A DNA stretch of 64,000 nucleotides, from the NCBI RefSeq assembly GCF_001641125.1, contig NZ_LWLP01000001.1, positions 2,156,715-2,220,714 of the forward strand, in the 5' to 3' direction. The number at the start of each line of letters is the position of its first letter. Position 1 is the first letter of the stretch. The DNA is from Arthrobacter sp. OY3WO11. GTDB lineage: Bacteria; Actinomycetota; Actinomycetes; Actinomycetales; Micrococcaceae. The notes beneath the pieces are model-generated. The model saw only the letters and a list, made by a program, of their open reading frames with translations. It was not told the DNA's origin and did no database searches. Below are positions 7,656 to 17,225 of this stretch, in pieces. A program made the position numbers and the translations under genes.

Positions 7656-8216
7656 ATGCCTCACATCCAGTACTTCGTCGCCGCTTCCCTGGACGGCTTC
7701 ATTGCCACCCCCACTGATGACCTGGGCTGGCTCCTGCAGTTCGACGGGTTCGAAGGCGGCAAGGAAAGCTACGAGTCGTTCATGGCGGATGTGGGCTGCA
7801 TCGTCATGGGTGGAGAAACCTATTCCTGGCTTCTGGAGCACGAACCGGACAACTGGCCTTACCCCGGTACGCCGTCCTACGTCTTCACCCACCATGAGTA
7901 TCAGGCCCCGGCAGGGGCGGACATCACGTTCGTCCGCGGGGACGTCACCGAGTTTGCAGCGGATTTCGAACGGGACGCCGGCGGCAAGAACATCTGGGTG
8001 GTGGGCGGCGGCAACCTGGCGGCGCAATTCGCTGCTGCTGGCCTGCTCGACGAAATCATCTTGTCCGTGATTCCCGTGGTGTTGGGAAGCGGCAAGCGGC
8101 TTCTCCCCCTGGAAAGGCCGACGCCGCCCCTTGAGCTGGTTGCCTCCCGCACCATGGGCAGGGGCATCATTGAGCTGCGGTACCTCCTGGACGGCAGCGC
8201 GGCCAGCGGCAGTTAG
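7656..8216 (+). CDS. dihydrofolate reductase family protein (RibD C-terminal fold)
   Basis: A 186-residue protein with the DHFR/RibD-C fold (PF01872). It begins HIQYFVAASLDGFIATP, then has MGGETYSWLL, an NIWVVGGGNLAAQF nucleotide-binding stretch near residue 110, and LSVIPVVLGSGKRLLPL. This group is usually annotated as a dihydrofolate reductase-like or pyrimidine reductase-like NADPH-dependent enzyme. The true substrate is seldom known, and these are not the housekeeping FolA. It stands alone, with a leaderless promoter box directly before its ATG. Confidence 0.85.
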   Translation: MPHIQYFVAASLDGFIATPTDDLGWLLQFDGFEGGKESYESFMADVGCIVMGGETYSWLLEHEPDNWPYPGTPSYVFTHHEYQAPAGADITFVRGDVTEFAADFERDAGGKNIWVVGGGNLAAQFAAAGLLDEIILSVIPVVLGSGKRLLPLERPTPPLELVASRTMGRGIIELRYLLDGSAASGS

Positions 8217-8379
8217 GTCAACGGCGCGCAACCTGCGGCATGCAGGTTCGGCCGCAGAGCACCCGGCACGTGTGTCCGGCCGCGCAGCAAGCAGGTGTTC
8301 TTTCCACGGACCTTGGCGGCTGGCCCCCTGCCCGCAACGGGAGTTCCCTTACTCCAGCTGCTGTTCTACGACGCCGCGA

Positions 8380-9957
8380 TCAGACGCTGTAAACCGTGGA
8401 CGGAGGCCGGTCAGCCGCTGCCGTAGAAGAACCTTTCCAGTTCGACTTCCGCCTGTGATAGCCCGCCACGAAGTAGATCCGCGTGGCCACCGCGGGCACG
8501 GGCGGGTAGGGCTGCTGGCGGTGCGCTTGCCTATTGTGACACTCCGCCAGTTTCAGGCGCGCCGCCAAGGACGACAGGACAGACTGGGGCCAGTGGGGTG
8601 GTTCCCAGTCCTGGTGTTCGCTTTTGTAGTGGCGGCCGGTGGGTGAGGTCCAGCCGGGTGGTTCATTTTTGGTGGCCGGCGTTGGTGTCCAGCCGGTGGT
8701 GTGCCGGAGTTTGTGGTGTTTGGGGCATGGTTGTCCGAGGTTGCTGATTCCGGTGGTGCCGCCGTAGTGCCAGGCTAGGAGGTGGTCTGCTTCGTTGTCC
8801 AACGACGGGTTGCTGCAGCCGGGGAAGGGGCATGTGCCGTCCCGCATTCTGAGCCAGTTCCGCATGGCTTTGGTGACGCGGTAGCTGGTCCGGCCGATTT
8901 CCAGCGGTGCTCCGTCCCCCGGGTCGACGAGGACCCGGTGGAAGGAGTCGGCGCCGTCGGCGACAAGTTTCCGGGCCATGGACGGCGGGATGGGGCCGAA
9001 GCCGTCGAGCATGGCGGGCTCGTCGGTCAGGCCCATGAGGGCGAATACCGGCACGGTGACGAGCACCTGGGCCCGGATCGGCGATGAAGGGGTGGGATCC
9101 GTTCCTGCGCCCGCCCCAGCGCTGTTGGCTGCATTGAAGTTTGGATTGGTGCCGCTGGTGAGGATGGCTGAGGCGAATGTGTCGGCGCGGATTTGGGTGA
9201 GGGTGTGGGGTTCGTGGGGTCCTTGTGCGGCCCGGGCGAGGGCGTTGAGGCGGTTCCAGCCTGCCATGGCCTGGTCGGCGGGGAGGTAGGCCGAAAGCCA
9301 GGCCATGCCGTCCTGGTCCGGCCTGTACTCGACGCGCCGGTCCGCCACGCCCTTGGCATGGCGCTTCTCTATCGATTCTGTGTGGTGGCGTTCCCGCCAG
9401 GTTCGGGCCTTGTGCTTGAACCGGTGCGCGGGCATCTCCCCGATCGTGGCCGCTCCGGCAGGCCTGGGGGTGGCGGGGTCGAGGAAGTGGGTTTCCAGAG
9501 CGGCGGCGCCGGCGGGGTCGAGGGTGGATGTCTCGTCCGCCAGGGCCAGGGCGTGCTGCCAGGAGATTGTTCCGGCCTGCAGGGCGGAAAGTGTCAGCGG
9601 CAAGGTGGTGGTCAGGGCGTGGGAAGCGGCGAGGAACGCGCTTGCGGCCCGCGGCCCGATGGCCAGCACGCACCCGATTTCCGTGGCGACGGCCATCTCC
9701 TGCGCCTGCACCGGCATGTCCGGGGCCAGGGCTTGGGCGGTGTCGGCGTATTTCATGGCAGCACGGGCCTTCAACCCCGCCACGCCGGCCTCGACAGCCG
9801 CCGCGCCGGCAAGAATGTCCAGGCTCCCGTCCGCCAGACCGGCCAACGGATCGGCAGCCGAAAACGGCGCTGAACCACACCCGTCCACCTCAGCATTGAG
9901 CACAGCAAGGGCGGCCTTGATATCCGCAAACGCCTTCACCACCGCTTCGCTGCCCAT
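8380..9957 (-). CDS. DUF222 / HNH endonuclease domain protein (13E12 repeat family)
   Basis: A 525-residue protein with an N-terminal DUF222 region (helical, with TLSALQAGTISWQHALALAD) and a C-terminal HNH nuclease. The nuclease reads CPFPGCSNPSLDNEADHLLAWHYGG, then NLGQPCPKHHKLRH, giving the metal and catalytic histidines. This is the 13E12-type family that is amplified in many copies in Arthrobacter, Mycobacterium and relatives, and is suspected to be mobile or selfish. No terminal repeats or intein border motifs are visible here. The start at 9957 (MGSEAVVKAF) is preferred; a GTG at 9990 would add eleven residues, and neither has a clear ribosome binding site. Its cellular role is unknown. 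Confidence 0.85.
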   Translation of the reverse strand: MGSEAVVKAFADIKAALAVLNAEVDGCGSAPFSAADPLAGLADGSLDILAGAAAVEAGVAGLKARAAMKYADTAQALAPDMPVQAQEMAVATEIGCVLAIGPRAASAFLAASHALTTTLPLTLSALQAGTISWQHALALADETSTLDPAGAAALETHFLDPATPRPAGAATIGEMPAHRFKHKARTWRERHHTESIEKRHAKGVADRRVEYRPDQDGMAWLSAYLPADQAMAGWNRLNALARAAQGPHEPHTLTQIRADTFASAILTSGTNPNFNAANSAGAGAGTDPTPSSPIRAQVLVTVPVFALMGLTDEPAMLDGFGPIPPSMARKLVADGADSFHRVLVDPGDGAPLEIGRTSYRVTKAMRNWLRMRDGTCPFPGCSNPSLDNEADHLLAWHYGGTTGISNLGQPCPKHHKLRHTTGWTPTPATKNEPPGWTSPTGRHYKSEHQDWEPPHWPQSVLSSLAARLKLAECHNRQAHRQQPYPPVPAVATRIYFVAGYHRRKSNWKGSSTAAADRPPSTVYSV

Positions 9958-10113
9958 ATACCCATCATCGGGGGAGGGTCTGACAATCACGCGGACAGCA
10001 AACCCGCGGAAGATGTCCTAAGAGGCTTTACAGCGGAAATCGCCAATCCTGCCCCGCCTGCTGGCGCCCAGGTGACCTTGAACAGTCCCCGATCGGGCCG
10101 GGCAGCCGGTCGG

Positions 10114-10539
10114 CTACAGCGGCGGCAGCGCCACGGTGGTTTCGCCCAACAGGAGTTTTGCCGGACGCGAACTGTCTATACCGGATGGAGTCCTGATGAT
10201 GTAAGTGCGGGGCACCATGTCGGCTGTGCAGTTGGGTCCGCCGCGGGTGTTGAGGCCCAGTTTGACGGTGTCAGGATCGGCAACTTCGATGGAGGACGGA
10301 AACGCAGGGCAGCTCGAACTGCCGGCCAGCACGACGGCGAACCTGGCGCCGCCATCCAGCCAGCCTGCCGTCGGAAAAGCGTATGCACGGTCTCCGCCGG
10401 AGGAGCCTGGCTTCGCAGTGATTGCTTCAGCAGGAAGCCCGCCCACGTGTTCAGATTCAGCAATTGACGCCGGTGCAGAGGAACACGCGGTCAGCAGCGC
10501 TGAGATACCGACAATCCAGGTTCCGCTGATCCTGCCCAT
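10114..10539 (-). CDS. putative lipoprotein of unknown function
   Basis: A 141-residue protein with a type II signal peptide: MGRISGTWIVGISALLTACSS, where LLTAC is a lipobox and Cys19 would be lipidated. The mature part is polar, with two further cysteines (SSCPAFP and GPNCTAD), which might form a disulfide outside the cell. The family is not recognised. It is probably anchored on the outer face of the membrane. It has its own short gap on both sides and no obvious operon partner. Confidence 0.7.
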   Translation of the reverse strand: MGRISGTWIVGISALLTACSSAPASIAESEHVGGLPAEAITAKPGSSGGDRAYAFPTAGWLDGGARFAVVLAGSSSCPAFPSSIEVADPDTVKLGLNTRGGPNCTADMVPRTYIIRTPSGIDSSRPAKLLLGETTVALPPL

Positions 10540-10622
10540 AGGTTGAGGTTACGTGGCCGCCGTTTGCATAGGCGCTGTCAGCCGTCGTCAGCCGTTCCCT
10601 GCGACGGACTGATCGACCCCTT

Positions 10623-11096
10623 TCAGGTGGCGGTCGGGACGTTATCCCGGATCATGTTGGTGATGCGTGCCGTGGACAGCCGCCTGCCCTGCTCATCTGT
10701 CATCACGATCTCATGGGTGGCCAGGGTTCGGCCCAAATGGATGGCGGTGCACGTTCCAGTCACGGTTCCGGTGGCGATGGAGCGGTGATGGGTGGCGTTG
10801 ACCTCGATGCCCACCGCATGGCGGCCTTGCCCGGCGTGCATCCCGGCGGCGAAGGACCCCAGCGTCTCGGCCAGCACCACGTGCGCCCCGCCATGCAGGA
10901 TTCCCGCGACCTGCGTGTTGCCCTCCACCGGCATGGTGGCAACGCTGCGCTCGGGGCTCATCTCCTGGAACCGGATCCCCATTTTCACCACCAGGGCGCC
11001 GATCCCGAACCGTCCAAGCCAGGCGTGCAGGTGCTCAGGGATGCCGGCGGCGGAAAGCTCGTCGGCGAAGGGGCCGGGCGTGAAATTGTCCATCAT
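10623..11096 (-). CDS. PaaI-type hotdog-fold thioesterase
   Basis: A hotdog-fold acyl-CoA thioesterase of the PaaI/YdiI type. The core motif GILHGGAHVVLAETLGSFAAG holds the family's HGG motif and the active-site acidic residue. It is followed by NATHHRSIATGTVTGTCTAIHLGRT. The predicted start is one of two adjacent ATGs at 11096 and 11093. Longer starts would run through the promoter of the divergent polA gene. The likely reaction is hydrolysis of an aromatic or medium-chain acyl-CoA, but the substrate cannot be read from sequence. Confidence 0.82.
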   Translation of the reverse strand: MMDNFTPGPFADELSAAGIPEHLHAWLGRFGIGALVVKMGIRFQEMSPERSVATMPVEGNTQVAGILHGGAHVVLAETLGSFAAGMHAGQGRHAVGIEVNATHHRSIATGTVTGTCTAIHLGRTLATHEIVMTDEQGRRLSTARITNMIRDNVPTAT

Positions 11097-11102
11097 GGCA
11101 AC

Positions 11103-11108
11103 TAGGCT
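11103..11108 (+). promoter_or_regulatory. -10 box of a leaderless promoter (polA)
   Basis: TAGGCT ends seven bases before the GTG at 11116. There is no ribosome binding site. It defines the polA start and excludes longer in-frame starts that overlap the thioesterase gene. Confidence 0.55.
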
Positions 11109-11115
11109 GGCACCT

Positions 11116-13974
11116 GTGAGTGAAACAACCAAACCGGCCCCTTTCCCGTCCCAAACCCTGCAGGAGGACAACGCCCCGCAGGGCCCAACCGCCCTCGAGG
11201 ACGCTGCAGTCGGGGAAGGTGCAGGTCAGGACAACGTTGGGGTCCCGGCCGGCGGATCCGTTTCAGCGACCGCCGCCCCCGTAGTCCCCATGACCGGCCA
11301 GCCTCGGCTGCTCGTATTGGACGGCCACTCCATGGCATTCCGCGCTTTTTTCGCGCTCCCCGCGGACAAGTTCTCAACCACCAACGGGCAGCACACCAAC
11401 GCCATCCACGGATTTACCTCCATGCTGATCAACCTCATCAAGGAGCAGCAGCCAACCCACATCGCCGTGGCCTTCGACGTCTCTGACGAGTCCACCCACC
11501 GCAAGACCGAATACAGCGAATACAAGGGTGGCCGGAACGAAACCCCCCGGGAGATGAACAACCAGATCGACCTCATCGGGGAGGTCATGGAGGCCTGGGG
11601 CATCAAGACCATCAAAATGCCCGGGTATGAGGCTGACGACATCCTGGCCACCCTCGCGGCCATGGGTGAAAAGGCCGGGTACGAGGTCCTGCTGGTGTCG
11701 GGGGACCGGGACGCGTTCCAGCTCATCACGGACAATGTCTTTGTGCTGTACCCCAAGAAGGGCGTCAGTGATATTCCGCGGATGGATGCCGCCGCCATCG
11801 AGGCGAAGTACTTCGTCAGCCCCGGCAGGTACTCCGACCTCGCCGCACTGGTGGGTGAAACCGCGGACAACCTCCCGGGTGTGCCCGGCGTCGGGCCGAA
11901 GACCGCAGCCAAGTGGATCAACCTCTACGGGGGGCTTGAGGGCGTCCTGGAACACCTGGATTCCATTGGCGGAAAGGTGGGCGACGCGCTGCGCGAGAAT
12001 GTCGACGCCGTGAAGCGGAACCGCCGGCTGAACCAGCTCCACACAGACCTGGAACTCCCCGTCACACTCGATGACCTGTACCAGCCGCGCCCGGACCAGG
12101 CAGCACTTGAGGACCTCTTCGACAAACTAGAATTCAAGACCATCCGCAACAGGCTCTTCGCGCTGTACGGCGATGACGACAAGCCTGCCGCCGAGCGGGA
12201 AAGTATCGACACTCCCGAGTACGTCACCCCGGCGGACGCCGAGGAACTGTCCACGTTCCTGGCCGCCGGCGCCGGACAACGCTCCGCCGTTGCTGTGGAC
12301 CTCATCCCCGGCCGCATCGGCGAGGACGCCGCAGCGCTGGCCATCGTCCGGGACGGCGCCGCGGCGTACATCGATCTGTCGGGCCAGGACGCCGAGGCAG
12401 AGAACGTCCTTGCGGGCTGGTTGCGCGACCCCGAATCGCCCAAGGTCCTGCACGGGTTCAAAGCCGCCCTCAAAGCCCTGACCTCCCGTGGACTGGAGCT
12501 GGAAGGAGTAGTGGATGATACCTCCATCTCCGGCTACCTCATCCAGCCCGACCGGCGCACCTATGAACTCGCTGAACTGGCCCAGCACCACCTGAACGTG
12601 GGCATCCCGGGCGCAACAGCAAAGGCAGGGCAGCTGGAGCTCTCCTTCGACGGTGAAGACGACGCTGCTGCCGACGCACTCGTCCAGGCCGCCGCCGTCG
12701 TCCTTGCCCTCAGCAGCTACTTCGAATCGGAACTGAAGGAGCGCCGGGCCGAGGAACTTCTGTCCACCCTGGAGCTGCCCGTCAGCCGGGTCCTGGCGGA
12801 CATGGAACTCGCCGGCATCGGCATAGACATGGCGCGCATGGACGATCAGCTCGCCGACCTGGCCAGGGTCATCGACCAGGCGCAGGAGCAGGCTTTCGCG
12901 GCGATCGGCCACGAGGTCAACCTGGGCTCGCCCAAGCAGCTCCAGACGGTCCTGTTCGAGGAACTCCAGCTGCCCAAGACGAAGAAGATCAAATCGGGCT
13001 ACACCACGGATGCCGCCTCGCTGAAGAGCCTGCTGGAAAAGACGAGGCACGAGTTCCTGGTGCAGTTGATGGCGCACCGGGAGGCCGCCAAGCTGCGCCA
13101 GATGCTTGAATCCCTAAAAAAGTCGGTTGCCGAGGACGGCCGCATCCACACCACGTACGCGCAGAACGTGGCAGCAACAGGCCGGATCTCCTCCAACAAC
13201 CCCAACCTGCAGAACATCCCCATCCGCAGCGAGGAAGGCCGGCGCGTCCGCGGCATCTTCGTGGTGGGGGAGGGCTACGAATGCCTGCTGTCCGCAGACT
13301 ACTCGCAGATCGAGATGCGCATCATGGCGCACCTTTCCGGCGACCAGGGCCTTATCCAGGCCTACAAGGACGGCGAGGACCTGCACCGGTTCGTGGGCTC
13401 GAACATCTTCCACGTGCCAACCGAAGAGGTCACCAGCGCCATGCGCTCCAAGGTGAAGGCGATGTCTTATGGCCTGGCCTACGGACTGACGTCCTTCGGG
13501 CTGTCCAAGCAGCTGGAGATCTCCGTGGACGAGGCACGCACCCTCATGAAGGACTACTTCGACCGGTTCGGCGCCGTCCGCGACTACCTCCGCGGCGTGG
13601 TTGACCAGGCCCGCGTGGACGGCTACACGGCCACCATCGAGGGACGCCGGCGGTACCTGCCGGACCTGACCAGCACTGACAGGCAGCTGCGCGAAAACGC
13701 CGAGCGCATCGCACTGAACAGCCCCATCCAGGGCTCGGCGGCGGACATCATCAAGCGCGCCATGCTGGGGGTCCACGCTGAGCTGAAGGCCCAAGGACTG
13801 AAATCCCGGATGCTGCTCCAGGTCCATGACGAACTCGTCCTGGAAGTCGCCACCGGCGAACGCGCAGCCGTGGAGAATCTGGTCACCGAACAGATGGCCG
13901 CCGCGGCGGACCTCAGCGTTCCGCTGGAGGTCCAGATCGGCGTCGGACCCAGCTGGTACGACGCCGGACACTAA
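11116..13974 (+). CDS. polA: DNA polymerase I
   Basis: A 952-residue family A polymerase for Okazaki fragment processing and repair synthesis. After an unusual, poorly conserved extension of about 60 residues comes the 5'-nuclease domain (LLVLDGHSMAFRAFF onward, with GYEADDILATLA and GDRDAFQLI). The middle 3'-5' exonuclease domain is degenerate: the expected D-x-E pair is replaced by AVDLIPGRIG, so proofreading is unlikely, as known for other actinobacterial PolA. The polymerase domain has motif A DYSQIEMRI (Asp728), the O-helix KAMSYGLAYGLTSFG, and motif C LQVHDELV. GTG 11116 is chosen from the leaderless promoter box. ATG 11290 would remove the extension. A strong terminator follows. Confidence 0.95.
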   Translation: MSETTKPAPFPSQTLQEDNAPQGPTALEDAAVGEGAGQDNVGVPAGGSVSATAAPVVPMTGQPRLLVLDGHSMAFRAFFALPADKFSTTNGQHTNAIHGFTSMLINLIKEQQPTHIAVAFDVSDESTHRKTEYSEYKGGRNETPREMNNQIDLIGEVMEAWGIKTIKMPGYEADDILATLAAMGEKAGYEVLLVSGDRDAFQLITDNVFVLYPKKGVSDIPRMDAAAIEAKYFVSPGRYSDLAALVGETADNLPGVPGVGPKTAAKWINLYGGLEGVLEHLDSIGGKVGDALRENVDAVKRNRRLNQLHTDLELPVTLDDLYQPRPDQAALEDLFDKLEFKTIRNRLFALYGDDDKPAAERESIDTPEYVTPADAEELSTFLAAGAGQRSAVAVDLIPGRIGEDAAALAIVRDGAAAYIDLSGQDAEAENVLAGWLRDPESPKVLHGFKAALKALTSRGLELEGVVDDTSISGYLIQPDRRTYELAELAQHHLNVGIPGATAKAGQLELSFDGEDDAAADALVQAAAVVLALSSYFESELKERRAEELLSTLELPVSRVLADMELAGIGIDMARMDDQLADLARVIDQAQEQAFAAIGHEVNLGSPKQLQTVLFEELQLPKTKKIKSGYTTDAASLKSLLEKTRHEFLVQLMAHREAAKLRQMLESLKKSVAEDGRIHTTYAQNVAATGRISSNNPNLQNIPIRSEEGRRVRGIFVVGEGYECLLSADYSQIEMRIMAHLSGDQGLIQAYKDGEDLHRFVGSNIFHVPTEEVTSAMRSKVKAMSYGLAYGLTSFGLSKQLEISVDEARTLMKDYFDRFGAVRDYLRGVVDQARVDGYTATIEGRRRYLPDLTSTDRQLRENAERIALNSPIQGSAADIIKRAMLGVHAELKAQGLKSRMLLQVHDELVLEVATGERAAVENLVTEQMAAAADLSVPLEVQIGVGPSWYDAGH

Positions 13975-13982
13975 GCGACGCA

Positions 13983-14029
13983 CAACGCAGAAGAGGTGGG
14001 ACGGAAACCGTCCCACCTCTTCTGCGTTG
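13983..14029. terminator. bidirectional intrinsic terminator between polA and the permease
   Basis: This is a perfect 22-base inverted repeat (13983-14004 and 14008-14029) with an AAA loop, lying between two convergent genes. The stem is unusually long and exact. The T-run is short, so termination probably relies on stem strength. Confidence 0.85.
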
Positions 14030-14065
14030 CCAGCAGGTCCCCGCCCGCCGGGGCAGGGCATACTG

Positions 14066-15523
14066 TCAGCTGTTCCTTGCCGACTCCCGCCGCTGCCTCA
14101 GGCGCTCCAGCAGCTCGTGCTCAGCGTCCGCACCGGGAGTGACGCCGGACGGAATGCGGAACAACAGGACAGCTCCGAGCACCCACCAGAGGCCGAACAG
14201 GATCCACGGCGGCGGGGTGAGGGCTGCGGGCATGCCGGGCAGGTAAAGGCTGAGCAGTCCAAGGCAGAGGACCACCGCGGCAACGCCGATCATGATGCCC
14301 CCGTTGCCCTGTCCGCCCACGCGGAGCGGACGGTCCATCCCGGGCTCGCGCCGGCGCAGGATCACAAACACCAGGGCGACCAGGATGTAGGCAATGACAA
14401 TGCTGGGTGCCCCCGAATCCACAAGCCAGCCGAGCATCGATACGCCGAAGAACGGCGCAACGAAGGACAGCACGCCGATGAACACGAGCGCGTTGACCGG
14501 AGTGCGGTACTTTGGATGCAGCTTGGCGAACCAAGCCGGCAGCATGCCGGAACGTGCCATCGAGAACATCAGGCGCGAGGCGCCCAGAAGCAGCGAGTTC
14601 CATGAGGTCAGGATTCCCGCGATTCCACCCGCAATCAGGATCTTCGCCATTACGTCACTGCCGAACAGCGCGCCCATGGCATCGGCAGTTGCAATATCCG
14701 CCTGTGCTATCTCGCCCGCGGGCATCGCCGAGGCCGTGGTCAAAACGGTCATGACATACCAGATGGTTGCGAGGATGACGGCGACGACGACGAGCCTGCC
14801 GATCTGCCGTGCCGGGATGTTCACTTCTTCAGCCGACTGGGGGATGACGTCGAAGCCCACGAACAGGAACGGAACCACCACGAGGACGGCGAAGTAGCCG
14901 TTCAGGCCTCCCGTGAAGAAGGGTTCCATGTTCGTCGCCGAACCTCCAACGAAGGAACCGAACACCAGCATCAGGCCAATGACCAGCAGGAAGACCACCA
15001 CGAACGTCTGGGCAACACCGGCAAGCTTCACCCCGAGGATGTTAATTCCAGTGATCACTACCGCTGCGATAGCCCCCACCAGCGCCCAGGTCAGGTGCAC
15101 CTGGTAGCCCGCCACTTCCCACAGGGGGATCTGGCTGAGGTTCGGGAAGAGGTATTGCGCAGTCCGCGGCAGGGCCACGGCCTCAAAGGCAACGATGGTG
15201 ATTTACCCGCCGGTGATGGCCCAGGAGCCGATGAAGGACCACCGGGGGCCCATCCCGCGGAGCAGGAAGTTGTGTTCACCGCCCGCCTTCGGCATGGCCG
15301 CAGTCAGCTCGGCGTAGGTCAGACCCACCACGCCCATGATGGCGCCACCGGTGATCATTGCCAGGACGGCCCCCATGGTGCCGGCCGACGCGATCCAGCC
15401 GCCGGTGAGAACCACCCAGCCGAAGCCGATCATGGCTCCGAATCCGAGCGCCAGGGCGTCCCAGTTGCCCAGGACTCTCAGCAGGGATGCGTCCGGTGTT
15501 TGTTCCGCTTGAGAAACTTGCAT
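14066..15523 (-). pseudogene. APC-family amino acid permease interrupted by an in-frame TAA
   Basis: A complete APC superfamily permease reading frame of about 485 codons, encoding roughly twelve membrane helices. It opens MQVSQAEQTPDASLLRVLGN, then ALALGFGAMIGFGWVVLTGG and LTYAELTAAMPKAGGEHNF. Codon 107 (bases 15203-15205, minus strand) is TAA, in the same frame as both halves. The sequence reads SWAITGG, stop, ITIVAFEAVALP, where a Tyr codon (TAC/TAT) would be natural. The rest of the gene is intact with normal codon use, so this is a single point nonsense change rather than decay. GAGGA precedes the ATG. It could be a recent null allele, a sequencing error or, less likely, readthrough. The downstream part alone could not make a normal permease. 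Confidence 0.85.
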
Positions 15524-15759
15524 GTGTCCTCGCTTGGGTCAGGTGCTGCGGGCAGAAATTTCGTGTGGCCCAGAATGCCTGTCCCACACGTGTGAAGCGC
15601 GTCACGTCCTGCTCCAACATAGACCCCCGGGGCTGCCGGCGCACTGTGCATTGGCCCAGGATGCGGCAAACGTATTTGAACAGGATGCCGATGGCGGGTG
15701 CCTGCGGCGGAGCTGCGGGCGTGGCGTGTGGGTGACTGGTGAAGGCTGCCGGCCATGAC

Positions 15760-15765
15760 TAGGCT
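15760..15765 (+). promoter_or_regulatory. -10 box of a leaderless promoter (eis-like gene)
   Basis: TAGGCT ends seven bases before the GTG at 15773. The box lies inside the reading frame that would begin at ATG 15755, so 15773 is the better start. Confidence 0.5.
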
Positions 15766-15772
15766 CAGTGAC

Positions 15773-17071
15773 GTGGCTGAACTGAGTGGCAACTATGAAA
15801 TCCGGCGCTTTGGCGCTGTCTCCGAGGGCAAGGATGGTTATGCGGAGGCGGAAGCCTGGTCGCGTGCGGTGTCCTTCGGGTTCCACGAATCCACCAGGAC
15901 TCCCGAGCACGTGGCGAAATCGCTCGCCACGTACGAAGCTGACGGCCGGGTGCTCACAGGCGTCTACCAGACAGGGGCGGTGGCGCCGTCCTCCATGCCG
16001 GCAACGGTGCCGGTGGCCACCTTCGCGACCTTCCGCAAGACCCTCAATATCGGATTTGGCCGGATGTTGGAATCACAGATGGTCACGTCGGTGACCGTCC
16101 GCACGTCGCACCGGCGGCGGGGCCTCCTGCGGGCGATGATGAGTGAGGACCTGCGCCTCGCCAAGGATGACGGCATCGCCATGGCCGCCCTTACCGCCTC
16201 GGAAGGTACCATCTACGGCCGCTTCGGTTACGGCGTGGCCAGCTTTGAACGCACCGTCAAGGTGGACACCACCGCGCGCTTCAACGTCCGCCACCTGCCT
16301 GCCGGAAGCGTGGAGGTTGCCGATCCCAAAGCCCTGCTGCATCTGGCGCCGGAGGTCTTCGAACGGGTGCACCGGCTTACCCCCGGATCCATGGGCAGGC
16401 AGAACTGGTACCGGCAGCTGGCGTCCGGCTCCTTGGGCCGTGACGGCAAGGAGGACCCGGCCATCAAGGTTGCGCTCCACTATGGTCCGGGCGGCGGCAT
16501 TGACGGTTACGTCTCCTACAAGTTCCTGGGCTGGGACACGGAGCCCTACACCGTGGAGGTCGTGGACCTGGTGGCAGCGGGCAATGACGCCTACCTGGAA
16601 CTGTGGCAGTTCCTTGGTGCCATCGACCTGGTGGAACGCGTCTCGTGGGACGAAGCGCCGGTTGACGACCCCCTGGCGTGGGCGCTCGACGACCCGCGCT
16701 GCATTGATTCGTCGGACAGCCGGGACATGCTGTGGCTCCGCATCCTCGATGCCGGCAAGGCACTGGAGGCCCGGCACTACCCGTTGGACGGCCGGCTTGT
16801 TTTCGGCATTGCGGACCCGCTGGACCTGACGGCAGGAAAGTACGCCCTGTTCGTCGACGGCGGCCAGGCCGCCGTCGAGCGCCTGCCGGACACCGCCAAG
16901 GCGGACTTGGCGCTGGATGTCTCCGCCTTGTCCTCGATCTACCTGGGCGGGGCGTGTCCGGTCACGCTGGCCGCGGCGGGGCGGATCACCGAAAACACCC
17001 CCGGCGCCGCCCTGAAAGCGCGGCAGATGTTCTCGGTGGAGCGGGCAACGCACTGCCTCACCCACTTCTAG
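15773..17071 (+). CDS. Eis-like GNAT family N-acetyltransferase
   Basis: A 432-residue tridomain acetyltransferase of the Eis (enhanced intracellular survival) type: two GNAT folds followed by an SCP2-like C-terminal domain. The acetyl-CoA loop is visible as VTVRTSHRRRGLLRAMM. The next conserved stretch is ALTASEGTIYGRFGYGVAS. The chain ends HCLTHF, with the terminal Phe whose carboxylate acts in catalysis in characterised Eis proteins. Family members acetylate aminoglycosides or protein and polyamine amines. Which substrate applies here is unknown. The GTG at 15773 was chosen from the promoter box seven bases before it. Confidence 0.85.
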   Translation: MAELSGNYEIRRFGAVSEGKDGYAEAEAWSRAVSFGFHESTRTPEHVAKSLATYEADGRVLTGVYQTGAVAPSSMPATVPVATFATFRKTLNIGFGRMLESQMVTSVTVRTSHRRRGLLRAMMSEDLRLAKDDGIAMAALTASEGTIYGRFGYGVASFERTVKVDTTARFNVRHLPAGSVEVADPKALLHLAPEVFERVHRLTPGSMGRQNWYRQLASGSLGRDGKEDPAIKVALHYGPGGGIDGYVSYKFLGWDTEPYTVEVVDLVAAGNDAYLELWQFLGAIDLVERVSWDEAPVDDPLAWALDDPRCIDSSDSRDMLWLRILDAGKALEARHYPLDGRLVFGIADPLDLTAGKYALFVDGGQAAVERLPDTAKADLALDVSALSSIYLGGACPVTLAAAGRITENTPGAALKARQMFSVERATHCLTHF

Positions 17072-17225
17072 GACCTCCGCTGGTTCCTGGCCCCGAATAA
17101 CACTGTCATTCCGCGGCATTACGGCGGAGAGTATGGTGGGCACTGCAGGCACCTCCGGTCCGGGACCGGCGGGGCGCTCTGCCGGCAGTTGGCCAGCCGA
17201 TCGGGACCTATGCGGGACGGGCGCC

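Noticed and set aside
8380..9957. DUF222/HNH gene as part of a transposon or intein
   Set aside because: No terminal inverted repeats, target duplication or splicing motifs are visible around it; only family history suggests mobility.
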